NCBI GenBank assembly: GCA_003952965.2
Contig: CM025852.1
Coordinates: forward strand, 8,091,001-8,155,000
Source: Morella rubra
Lineage: Eukaryota; Streptophyta; Magnoliopsida; Fagales; Myricaceae
Direction: 5' to 3'
Length of the DNA: 64,000 bases
The translations under genes were made by a program, and so were the position numbers. Below the pieces are notes generated by a model, which made no database searches, had not been told where the DNA came from, and saw only the letters and a list, made by a program, of their open reading frames with translations. This document shows, piece after piece, positions 36,569 to 47,239 of this stretch; position 1 is the stretch's first letter, and every line of letters begins with the position of its first letter.

Positions 36569-37119
36569 TTACCACCTAGGCTGTTGAAATGTTGCCGACT
36601 GAAAGAAGGAATCTCATTGACTAACTTATTGTCGTAGGTTCGATTGTTAATTCTTTTAACATCCTAACTTATTGTTATAGGTTCGATTGTTATTCTTTTA
36701 ACATCCATCCATTCACACCTGTTACCCAGGGAATAAAATTCTCAGAATGTAGTTTGTAAAAACAATTCATGAATTTTATAATGTCTATTTCATTCTTGCT
36801 CGTAACAGAGCCATTCTTCAAAAACTGGCCAATTCACTCCCGAAATATTAATTAAGCAACACAACTCATTTGAACATATTATAGAACTTAGCTACATCCC
36901 GGACTAAGGAAAGATTGACTTGTCAAATACACCAAGTACTAGTGCTCCTTTGTTGAAACTACCTGCGTTAACAGTTTACCTTACTCTTAGAAGTAATTTG
37001 GAATCAGCTTCTGGAGAGCTTTCACTAGAAACGATGTTTAAAGACATACCTCATAAATGAGATCTCCTGCAACGCCTTGTGTCGAATTCATGTCTATTGC
37101 CAACCAACAACACATGTTT
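36569..37119. other. 3' flank of the DEMETER-like gene
   Basis: This is AT-rich and non-coding. A tandem duplication of about 40 bases lies at about 36623-36707, with units containing TAGGTTCGATTGTTA. Nothing else is recognised. Confidence 0.5.
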
Positions 37120-37825
37120 TTTCCAAAATTATTAGTTTAACAGTTAGAGACCATAATATTGAATAAAATGACGTTAATAGGTTAATGGAATAAATATAGA
37201 CCCAAATATTGAGGAAAAATATGCCAAATCGATTAGTTTAATAATTAGATGCCATAATATTGAAGAGAATAAATCTAATAGATTAATAAAATAAATATAG
37301 ACTAAAATATTTAGGAAAAATGAGCCAAATTGATTAGTTTAACAATTAGAGACTATAATATTGAAAAAAATAAGGCTAATAGATTAATGAAAAAATTATA
37401 GACCAAAATATTGAGGAAAAATGAGCCAAATTGATTAGGTTAACAATAAGAGACCATAATATTGAAGACAATAAAGCTAATAAATTAATAGAAGAATTAT
37501 AGACCTAAATATTGAGAAATAAATGAGCCAAATTGATTAGTTTACAATTAGAGATCATAGTAATAAAGAAAAATGAGTCTAATTGATTAATGGAAGAATT
37601 ATAAACCAATATATTGAGTAAAAATGAGCCAAATTGATTAGTTTAACAATTAGAGGCCATAATATTGAAGAAAAATGAGGCTAATAGATTAATGAAAGAA
37701 TTATTGACCAAAATATTGAGTAAAAATGAGCCAAATTGATTAGTTTAACAATTATAGATAAGAATATTGAAGAAAATGAGGCTAATAGATTAATGGAAGA
37801 ATTATAGACCAAAATGATAATTGAA
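37120..37825 (-). repeat. Short tandem array (~100 bp x 7), relative of the large satellite
   Basis: About seven copies of a roughly 100-bp unit are present, marked by repeats of AAATTGATTAGTTTAACAAT and ATAGACCAAAATATTGAG. Read on the minus strand, the unit aligns along its whole length with the monomer of the array at 47240-62751 (TTGGTCTATAA, CATTTTCTTCA, TATGGT.TCTAATTG). I judge identity by eye at about three quarters. It therefore lies in the opposite orientation to the main array. Confidence 0.85.
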
Positions 37826-38160
37826 AATAGTTGGCTTTTGTTCACAATTGAAATTTTGACAACTACAATAATTGGACTAAGTTTACAAAATGAATATATT
37901 CAAAGACAAACATTTTTATCAAAGAGCCAAAGACAAGAACACTGAAGGATCAAGAAGATGCAATGAGCTTAAAAGTAAAGATTCAAGACTATAGGATTAT
38001 AATCTTGTAACTCTTAGTTTTACTTTTGACAAGATTTGAATAATACATTTGCATATTTTGCAAACCGTGTATAATCTTCTTATCACAAGTTTGAAAATCA
38101 AAATGTGTTTTAAGTGTTTTCAAATCATCCCTATATAAAAGATTAACCATTTCTATTTAT
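37826..38160 (+). mobile_element. LTR fragment related to the copia-type LTR at 45249
   Basis: This is a fossil. From GTTGGCTTTTGTTCACAATT the sequence follows, with clear divergence, the beginning of the LTR at 45249 (the shared AAAGATTCAAGA and CTTGTAACTCTTAG type blocks). It is truncated and older-looking than the 45249 copy. Confidence 0.6.
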
Positions 38161-38309
38161 TTTTTAAAAATAGCTCTCTGGAGAGATTCTCGAGCCTTTA
38201 GCTCTTTCCTCCCCACCCCCTTCACTTCCATTACCTTTTTCTTCAACCCATTCCTCTTTCTATCTTGCCCATTTTTCATCCCCCATCATCGAGTGTACCC
38301 TCATGTTGG

Positions 38310-39423
38310 TGTAAGATATATGCCCTAAAAATTATTATTTAGATGTCACGTGTTTATATTTATTTATTGGGTAATATGTTGTGATATAAGATGTTACACG
38401 GTTATTATTGAGTGACATTGTAGAAAAATCATGCCAATGATTAATGAATCAAAGGTACCTTGTACACTTTATGTTTTGTTCTAGACCAAGGTACATATTT
38501 ATGTACAATAGGTCTACACTCATTGTGCCTCTATTAAATAGGATGATGTACTCAGTCATCGAGGTAGTGACCTTAAGCAAACGAGTGGGTGTAATGTAAG
38601 AGTACATGCACTGAACGAGATCAAATATGATACCTTTTGGAAGTGATCATTGATGTTGAGAAGGTATTCAACACAATTGGTTTATTGTATCCTTAGACCT
38701 GAGAGGTTTATATGGATCTGTTTGTTGTGTACTTGTGTTTTGACCGAGTCATTTGGTGATGGTCTTTCTAGGTCAAATATTCCAAATAACGTTGGGTCTT
38801 GTACATAATAAGTGAGTTTGTATAAATGCTCAATAAGGAATCCACCAGTCTCTTTGTGAGATAGTATATTCAAGTATATCTATATAAGGTTAGACTCGAG
38901 AAAAAGAAATCTCTGGCTAGAGGAATTTTTGAAAATGTTTTTCAAAATTAATATATTATATATATATATTTATTTGTGAAATTGTTTTGGAAACAATTCG
39001 AGAGTCCAACGAGTTATAGATTATAAAATTAAGAATTATATGAGCTAGAGACTTTATCAATGATAGTATTTCGATAATATTATAAGGGAGCTAATGGAAA
39101 AAGAGTTTTTTCATGTGATCCTACGGCCGAGATCTGAGATCCTTAACGATTCCATGCACTATCATAGCTAGGGTTTTCATATATAAGGATAGCTATGAGA
39201 TAATCTAACCTAATTTGACTAATTGTTAGTTTGAGAGTTAGCCATCAGGACTCAGAAAACCCTAAGATAGTTGTGAGCGTGGAGAGGAAGGAGGCAGAAC
39301 GCTTGAGCTGCTATTGTAGAATTCTTGGGATTGTGAGATCAACAAGAATTTGAAGATTATTGAAGAATTCTTGGGATCAACAAAAAGAATTGGTAAGTTA
39401 ATTTTCCACAGTCGTAACTTTCA
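38310..39423 (+). mobile_element. Solo LTR, 1114 bp
   Basis: This is a fossil. It begins TGTAAGATATATGCCC and ends AACTTTCA (TG...CA), with the perfect 5-bp duplication GTTGG at 38305-38309 and 39424-39428. There is no internal domain, so it is a solo LTR from an LTR retrotransposon. The superfamily is not assigned; the start resembles plant copia-like LTRs. The intact duplication suggests moderate age at most. Confidence 0.75.
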
Positions 39424-39428
39424 GTTGG

Positions 39429-40783
39429 TCCCTCTCTTCTTGTCATTTTTCCATTTGTTCATATCACCACTTCTTTTTCTTTCCTTCCCAAGGATCCGCG
39501 AGACCCAGATTTGGAGTAGGGCAGGGTAACAGTATTACCGGATGCCTATTTTGGTATCTGGTTTCGATCCGGCAACTGTTGGAATTTCGAAAATCCCGGT
39601 ACTGGATGCTGGAATTCCAATAGTGATCTCAGGGTATGTTTTTAAAGATTTTGGGCCCGATTTGAGCCCAAAAATTTGATTTTTTGGGCTTATTACACGA
39701 TATGATTTTAGGCTTATTACACCATCTGGTTTTAGGCTTTGCACAATCAAGTTTTTAAAGATGTTGGATGTTGGATCCAAAATTTAGTTAGATGTTGGAT
39801 CCAAAATTTAGTTGGATGTTGGATCTAATACTCTTTTATTCATTTACATATTACAATTCTATAATAATTGAAGATTGCATTAAATTAAAAAATCACATAC
39901 ATTAATGAAAAAAAAAATGATACAAAATTGCAAATAACAAATTTACAAATAAACATATAAATAAAATATGCAAATAATACAAATTTACATTCTGAAATAG
40001 AAAACAAATAATACTAGTTGGATTATCCAACTTGGGTAGTTGATTTGAATGGAATAAAATGTTGGTCATTTAATCAAAACATCACTATCATATGATTATG
40101 GTAGTGTTAGTTTTGTATGACCTTTTTATTTATGTCCATAATATTTAATGACCAACTACAAAAGATTGGTCACTAATGACTAAACTAATTTAACTAATGT
40201 ATAACATAACACCTAATTGATTACTTTCCATTTTCGAAAACAATGAAATATCACCATATCAAAATGATCAACTTTACAAAATAATGAAATATGAGCACAA
40301 CACCATGTCCATCATTAAAAAAAATTCAAATCCAAAAAATAATTGTTTCTTACATACTAATAGTAAATAAAGAACAAAATACAACACACCTCCAAAATCC
40401 AAATTACTAATTACCAATCAATCCCATTATCTAAGATTCTAAGATTAACCAATTATTAATCTAATATTATGGGCATTTTCCTTAAAAGCAAAATACAATA
40501 TATTAATACCTAAAGTCTAAACTATAGAATAATAGAATATATACTCTAATACTCATATTGTAACAATTAAAATGGAAAAAAATACCTCATTCTAATCGTC
40601 CACGTCAAGAGTCACGCTATCCATGTTGGAGACCGAGATAATAGACATCAGTTGTGTAGGTTATATGTCATGTCTGGAAACAAAGAGTGTTTAGAAAAAA
40701 GAACATTTTTAAAAAAATGTAACAATTAAAATAAACTAAACAAAGAAAGCATTACCTTTTTCCATATTATAACTTTCCAAATA
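39429..40783. other. AT-rich region downstream of the decayed hAT transposase
   Basis: Sequence near 39517-39620 (AGGGCAGGGTAACAG followed by CCGG-containing stretches) resembles a hAT terminal region and may be the 3' end of the element whose transposase lies at 40784-42965. A tandem repeat of about 27 bases (GATGTTGGATCCAAAATTTA units) lies at 39760-39828. The rest is AT-rich with no gene seen. Confidence 0.4.
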
Positions 40784-42965
40784 TTATGTTCCATCACCAA
40801 TCTCAGGTTCACGTTCAGCATCTTCATGAATGTCCACAGATTGCAACCAATTCTGAGCACATATAAGACCCTCCCTGTTTTTGGAAACAAAGAGCTTTGA
40901 AAAGCATCCAATACACATCTCCTGTGCTAAAGATCGACTTAGATGGCACGGCTGTAATGGGGATGACAAGTACATCTCGAGCAATCCGAGCAAGTATAGG
41001 AACTTAAATTGATTCACTTTCCACCAAGCCAGAATATCAAAATCCTCAGTCTTAGGTTGAGGAGGCTCCATCAGATATCTATCCACCTCAGATGTGGTTT
41101 CTAGGACATTCTCCTCCTCCATGAAAGACATATATTCATTCCATAATTGTGCTTTTGTACCACTTCTACTAGAACTAGAACCACCATCAGTGCTTTCACT
41201 TGTTATCCTTTGACGCCTTGAAGTATTATAATAACCAAAAACAGCATATACTCCATAAAAAATTGATCCAATGTACTTTTAACCAAATTAGTCATCTCTC
41301 GACCCTCCTCCTTGCTCAATGTATTAGAGAACCAAAAACACAACCAAGCCAAATTAAATTGGGGATCAAGTGCTGCTGCCACAAACAATAGCCTATTCAC
41401 CTTTCTCAGATCACCCCAATATTTATTATACTTTAGTTGCATCCTCTTTGTCATATCCACCAACGATGCATCCTCACTTTGAGCAAATTCCTTCAATTGG
41501 TTGTGAATCAAAGCCAATTGCGTACAAAATAGGTTTGCAGTAACAGTTTTCGAAGCAGATATCTTCAGTGTGACATCATAAAACAACTTCAAAAAGTTTA
41601 TAAAATGCCTCACATGCACCCAATCCTCTATAGTTGGAGGCCTTAACCCCTTCTTCCCATGCTCGTCATCAGTTAAGAAATCCAAAAACCCCAACCTGTC
41701 ATTGAACTCCAACATATCTTTAAAAAGATCTTCATACTTCGCTGCAGACTCCAACATAATATACGTTGAATTCCACCTCGTAGGAAGCGACCTCTTACTC
41801 ACACAACTTCTAAAAGAATCAACTGTTGGGGGGGGGGAAACATACTTTACACAATTTCTAACCCTAACCACCGAATCATCCAATTCTTTAAAATCGTCTT
41901 GCATAATCAAGTTTAAAATATGTGCACAACACCTTATGTGTATAAAGTCATACCCACAAACAACTCCCCCCACCCTACCAACAACAAGTGCCACTTGTTT
42001 CCTTTTAAATTGATCAATTGCAACATTATTAGATGATGCATTATCCACTGTGATCGCAAGAACCTTATCAATCCCCTACTCATGCCCGCAATCCTCCAAT
42101 TATGTTGCAATTGTAACCCCTCTGTGATCCGTAACTCTACGAAATCCAAGGATCCTTTTGTGCAATACAAATTTAGAATCAATAAAATGGCTAGTCACAG
42201 ACATATAGTTCATATTTTGAACAGAAGTCCACGTGTCGGTTGGATAGCAAACCCTAGGAGGCGTTCCCAAAATGATATTTCTCAACTTATTCTTCTTATC
42301 AAGATAAAGACCCATACAATCCTTCATCACGGTGAATCAAGAGGGCATCTTAAATTAGGGCTCAAGGGTATAAATCATATCTTTGAACCCACCCTTACTC
42401 ATCACCCTAAATGGCAACTCATCGACGATTATGAATCGAGCGATGACCCTTTTAAATTTTTTCTCATCATATGTATCTATCTTCATCTCCCCCACCACAT
42501 CCCCCTTCACCAATTTTGAACTTGCATCGTGAGTGAACTTCTTTTGAGAGAAGTCCAACTTACTTTGCTTCCGTTGATAGGCTAAACAACGTTTCAAGTG
42601 AGACCTCATACCGAAGGTCCCTTGAGTTTTGTGGTGAACTCCAACTCCAACTGCGTGATTATAATTGTTACGTTTTGCCATTGGCTTCTCCGAATTAGTC
42701 ACTTTTTCGTCCCTTGTGAAATGATCCCACATGAGAGACGGTTGAGAAACTTACCTCTTTGGGAGAGGTGGTGTTGACTCATCAACATCACCCCCAACTT
42801 GAGGAGCTGGCTCCTCACCAATAATAGGGGGGAAGCATCGGCTCCTACAGAGGGGCGTGGTGTCGGTGAGTCAACCGAAGGAGTAGAAGAAGTAAACTTA
42901 TCCATCTGAGAAAACAAAAAGTTTTGAAATTTTTTTATAAGATTTAAATCCCCTAAAATACTCAT
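40784..42965 (-). pseudogene. Decayed autonomous hAT transposase (Ac/RICESLEEPER type)
   Basis: Read on the minus strand, the parts follow the normal order but in different frames. A BED zinc-finger region (42732-42600, WDHFTRDE...HLKRC) has lost its cysteine pair (AKRNNYN instead of an AKC..C form). The RNase H-like core starts at CYPTDTWTS (about 42250). A further core segment (42048-41206) has MDNASSNN, IRCCAHILNLIMQD and LPTRWNSTYIMLESA. The C-terminal dimerisation domain (41131-40784) has SEVDRYL, FDILAWWKVN and LICAQNWL. At least three frameshifts or stops separate these pieces, so it cannot make transposase. It is unrelated in sequence to the small hAT at 17205 as far as I can see. Confidence 0.88.
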
Positions 42966-43370
42966 ACTCTAATAGTCATTTTAAAACTTGATAATAGTCA
43001 TTTTAAAAAATAAAATAGAAACCAAACATTAAATTAAATTAAACATACCATACTCTAATTACTAATAGTCATTTTAAAACTAAAAAAATATTTGAAAAAA
43101 GAAAACAATTTCACAACAAAATGCTAAACATTTCATTTCTTCAAGTCTATTGCATTCAAATTGCTACATTTAGATTACATTTAAATTGCTAAACAATTTC
43201 ACAATAAAATGCTAAACAATTTCACAATCAATCAAAGTAGTTCCATTTAGATTCAAATTGCTAAACAATTTCACAACAAAATAAACATGTGAATTAAAAT
43301 AAATAGGATTCAACAAAGTATCCAATCAATCAAACACAATTTCACAATCAATCAAGCTCACTGCCCATCC
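42966..43370. other. AT-rich spacer between hAT remnant and gypsy fragment
   Basis: Short phrases such as AAATTGCTAAACAATTTCAC recur at about 43172-43275, forming a weak local repeat. No gene or transposon end could be fixed here. Confidence 0.4.
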
Positions 43371-45248
43371 TCTATAGTTTCACAACTGATGGGCACCAAG
43401 GTGGACAGAGTCCTAGAGATCTATTGCAAGTTCCAGAAGGGCCAATTATCAAGAGCAAAGAAAATTAAGAAAGCTATGCAAGGATTGGTGCAATCTACTT
43501 GTACCGAGTATGTCAATTTACTTTACAAGACTCAATCGTTCAAGATGGGATCACAAGAAGAAGAACTAATCCTACTTCATGTGATACAAGCTACTGAGGG
43601 AGGCACAACATAATGTTCTGGACCTAATGTTTAGACTTCATATTTGTGGGCTTGTTGGGCTTTTACGCTTTAGGGTTACTATTCACACGTCACTGTTCAC
43701 GCGGTACTATTCATGTGGCACTATTCACAAGTGTTGTCCCACATTGGTTAGAAACAAGGGACTTCTACAAACCTCCTCATATATTTAGGAGCTTCTATGC
43801 ATTGTTTTGAATAATAAAAAAAAGTTAAGTATTATTTTCTCTGAGAGAGAGTTTCTCTTTTAGTTCTTGAGTGAACTAAAGAACTTATCAAAGATTCTTC
43901 CTTGTGGTGTTCTAACTTCATCTCGGTTCTTGAAGCAAGATTTCAATGGGTCAAGATTATAACTGTAAGTCTAAATAACAACCCAAGAGGGGGGTGAATT
44001 AGGTTTTAATAAATTTTAAAACTTTTTCAAGATAATTTAAGCAGTAAAACAGTAAAGCATAAAACACCACAAAGAGAGATCTGAATGTGTGAAGAGGAGA
44101 GATAGAGTTAGAGAGATAACACCGTAATTTTAGGTGGTTCGGCCAACACTAGCCTACGTCCACCCCCAAGGCTATTGACTTCATTGGGCTTCTTTCACTA
44201 TTCTTCAAATAGCAAATACACCTTAGCTTCCGGGTGCTAAGGAACCTTTACAAAGCATTTTTTGAGCTCACGCTTTAACTCACTTCACAAATCTCAAAAC
44301 TTAAGAGATTTCTTCTACCCAACGAGTAAGACAAGTGTTTACCCAAACACTTAAGTGTTTACAAAGGATGAGTACAAGGGAATACCAACGATTGGCTCTT
44401 AAAGCCATATAAAACAAGCGGAAAGTATATAGGTGCAAAAGAGGACAAGATTCTATGTAGAAAGCTGAAGTTTGGCAGGAGAATCACAAGCTTTCTTGGT
44501 AGAGTACTCTTCTCTCTTCTTCAAGGCACTTTCTCTCTCTAGAAGTTAGGTTGTAGAGTAATTGCAAGTGTAATCGCACGATCGTTGTCTTCATCTGTTT
44601 AACTTCTTATATTTGAACCTTCTTTGACTTCAACGGTCTTCAAAGTTATCAAAAGAGTCGGTTGAAGGGCACTAGAGTCATTTGAGAGCAATTTGAATGT
44701 TCTTACGTCGTTTCAAATTTTCTTTGAATTCGTGGTATGTGTTGACACATGGTTAGCATGTGTTGACACATCAAAAATTTGATCTAGAGTTGTGCTCTTG
44801 GGAGACAGTGCAGTGTGACTTGGCCTGGAATAGCTGTCTCAAGTGTCAATTCAATGTGTTGACACCATTAGCCAATGTGTCGACACCATGAAACTTGGTT
44901 TGAAAATGTTATCTCGAGTGCCAGTGCAATGTGTCAACATCATGAGTACTTGAAAGAGAAATCATCAAATTTGACAGTGTTCATTCCATTTCATCATATC
45001 TTAAAACACCTACAATATAAAAATTGATCCATCAACTTATGAAATGGTGTTTAAGTCCACTTAGAATTATTTTAGATAGAAAAACCTCGATATTTGAAAG
45101 TGGATTGACAATATAAAATCTAAAAGTCTTCAAAACTTAGTATATGCGTTATCATCAAAATAAAAAATAGATTGTTTTGCAAAACAACCTTGGGCTAACA
45201 ATAACTATAATCTTGATTCTTGGAATAAGAGTTCAACGGGTCAAGATT
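43371..45248 (+). mobile_element. Ty3/gypsy 3' end: polyprotein tail and LTR, with a nested solo LTR
   Basis: This is a fossil. The frame 43389-43613 (RAKKIKKAMQGLVQSTCTEY) looks like the C-terminal tail of a plant gypsy polyprotein. LTR-like sequence starting TGTTCTGGACC follows at 43613 (repeated TATTCAC/CTGTTCAC phrases, a TATATTTAGGAG region, GAATAATAAA). It is interrupted by the solo LTR at 43964-45200 and resumes at 45206. The element is broken and its 5' part is absent. Confidence 0.6.
43964..45200 (-). mobile_element. Solo LTR (copia-type), 1237 bp, nested
   Basis: This is a fossil. It begins TGTAAGTCTAAATAAC and ends TTGGGCTAACA on the plus strand, flanked by the 5-bp duplication ATAAC (43959-43963 and 45201-45205). 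Read on the minus strand, its 3' end contains TTCACCCCCCTCTTGGGTTG, also seen in the 45249 LTR, which fixes its orientation. Relatives lie at 55942-57771 and 62752-64000. Confidence 0.85.
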
Positions 45249-46860
45249 GTTGGCTTTTAGTCACAATCAATGTTTTGATGATAACAATAGAAGTAATTGA
45301 GATGTGAAGCAAAGCGGATCCAAAATGAGCACGAAGCGATCAAGTAACATCTCCTTCAATGGAAGTGCTCTTAAAGTGAAGATTCAAGATGCTAGGGTAA
45401 TCTTTGTAACTCTAAGTCTTCATCTTTAACAAGGATTTGAACCACACACTTGCATATTTCTTCAAAACTTGCATGAAACATTTTACCTCTTGTTTTGAAG
45501 ATTTAAAAATGTTTTTAAATGGCTTTAAAATATCCCAATCAAACTCCCAAACCTTTTATATACTTATGGGAAGTTAGTCTTTAAAATTGGGTATTTTAAG
45601 TTGGTCAAAATCGTGTTTTTAAAACAACCGGATCATGTGCTTAAGTTGAGGAGGTCGACCGGCTCATGTAGCGGTCGACCGGTCTTCGACCGCTTGGTAT
45701 AGCGGTCGACCAGTTGGTTTGAAAGAGTTTAAAAAAGAGCCGTTCTGACTTCTGACATTATGACCGTTGTGTAACGTTAACCTGTAGCGGTCGACCAGTT
45801 CATGTAGCGGTCGACCGGTTCATCGAGAGTTTTTAACAGCTCGACTTCCAACGGCTATAAACGGCTATTTTTCTTATGAGGCCTATATAAAGCCATTCCT
45901 ACGCCTTTTAAAAGTTGCTAAACAACTTTAATCATTTTGCCAAAGCTAAGAGTGATCTAAAACCTTACAATCCTTGTTCAAACATCATTCACACATAATC
46001 AACACTTTCACATCCTTGTTGTTGTGTGAAGCTTAAGAGATAGAAATTTCTCATTGTAATATCTACTCCATCAAGGGAGTTTTAGTGAGCATTTCATCCC
46101 CATACACTATTAAGAGAGTGATTCTCTTGTTTCCTTTTGGTGAGGTTTGTTCATCAAAAGAGTTTAGAGAGGTTTGTTCTCAAACTCGTTCTTGAGGCTT
46201 GAAGAGGTGTTTCTCAAGCTCAAGTGTAAGGAAGGCTCTCCCTTGGTTGAAGGGAGCATAGTGGAAAACCTCAAGGCTCGGTAAAGGAGCTTGAGGGGTG
46301 GATGTAGGCGGGTTTGTGAACCACCTAAAAATCTTGTGTTTGCTTCTCTTCCCTTATCTCATTACATTGTGCTATTAGTTTTCTATTCTAAGTTTTATTT
46401 CTCTATTTAAGTTGCAATATATATTCTTGTGTTTAATCTTTTATTGCAATCACTTCCCTTTGTGAGACTTATAGCTAGCAAACACTTTTTAAAGGGTGTG
46501 TTTCGAAAAAGTTTTGAAACCCAATTCACCCCCCTCTTGGGTTGCCTTAATCTTAGGATTTACAAAGATTTGTTCCTTGGCTTGATTTGTGGTGTTCTAG
46601 GTCTTTATTCAGATTGTTCGTGGGTTCAAGGGGTTTCAATCCTGCAGATTCACATCATTTGGTATCAGAGCAGGGTTTCCAAATCAGGTTCCAAATCAGA
46701 TCATTCATTATTGTTTTTATTCTATTGTTCAGTTTTGTTGTTTCTTCTTTTCAATATATAAAAAAAAAAAGTTGCAGCTAGGGTTTCATTGCATTTGTGC
46801 CGCAAAAAAAAAAAAAAAAACCCAAAAAAATATATTCAACACTAGCTGTTGAAGTATTTT
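45249..46860 (+). mobile_element. Copia-type LTR with primer-binding site, internal region missing
   Basis: This is a fossil. The LTR runs from TGTTGGCTTTTAGTC (45249) to about 46654. It is followed after a few bases by TGGTATCAGAGC (46660-46671), complementary to the 3' end of initiator methionine tRNA, as in plant copia elements. About 200 bases of untranslated leader remain, then unrelated sequence. No gag or pol is present. The LTR contains several copies of AGCGGTCGACC (about 45659-45815), a small internal repeat with SalI-like cores. Confidence 0.8.
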
Positions 46861-46913
46861 GTGATGGTATTGATCTTGTTTTTCAAAGTGGTTGAGTTAT
46901 CGTGGTATTTTGT

Positions 46914-47085
46914 CGTTTGTTTCCCCAATATTTTGGGACATGAAAATTTCCAACCAAACAAACACACTCCAACATTTTTAACTTTTATACATACATACTT
47001 CACCTTTCACAAACCCCAATAAATTTCAATAAAGTAAAGATTCCCAAATTTTGGGAATATTCCCCAAAATTTTGGCAAACAAACG
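46914..47085. mobile_element. Probable 172-bp MITE
   Basis: CGTTTGTTTCCCCAATATTT at the left is mirrored, with mismatches, by AATATTCCCCAAAATTTTGG and CAAACAAACG at the right. No coding capacity is present. The superfamily and target duplication were not resolved. Confidence 0.45.
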
Positions 47086-47239
47086 CCCCCTTTGATTCCG
47101 GATCGCTTTTCCTCTCACAAAGACCGTAAATTTCGTCACTTTTATTCCCTATTGCTTCTTGGATCAGTTGCTAGTTGGGATAATACAAGATGTTCCTTGG
47201 TTGAGTTCAACTAGCTCTTAAAGAACTTAAAGGAAAACA

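Noticed and set aside
39517-43370. Full boundaries for the decayed hAT transposon
   Set aside because: A possible 3' end is visible near 39520, but no matching inverted repeat or 8-bp duplication was found on the other side, so only the transposase relics are annotated.
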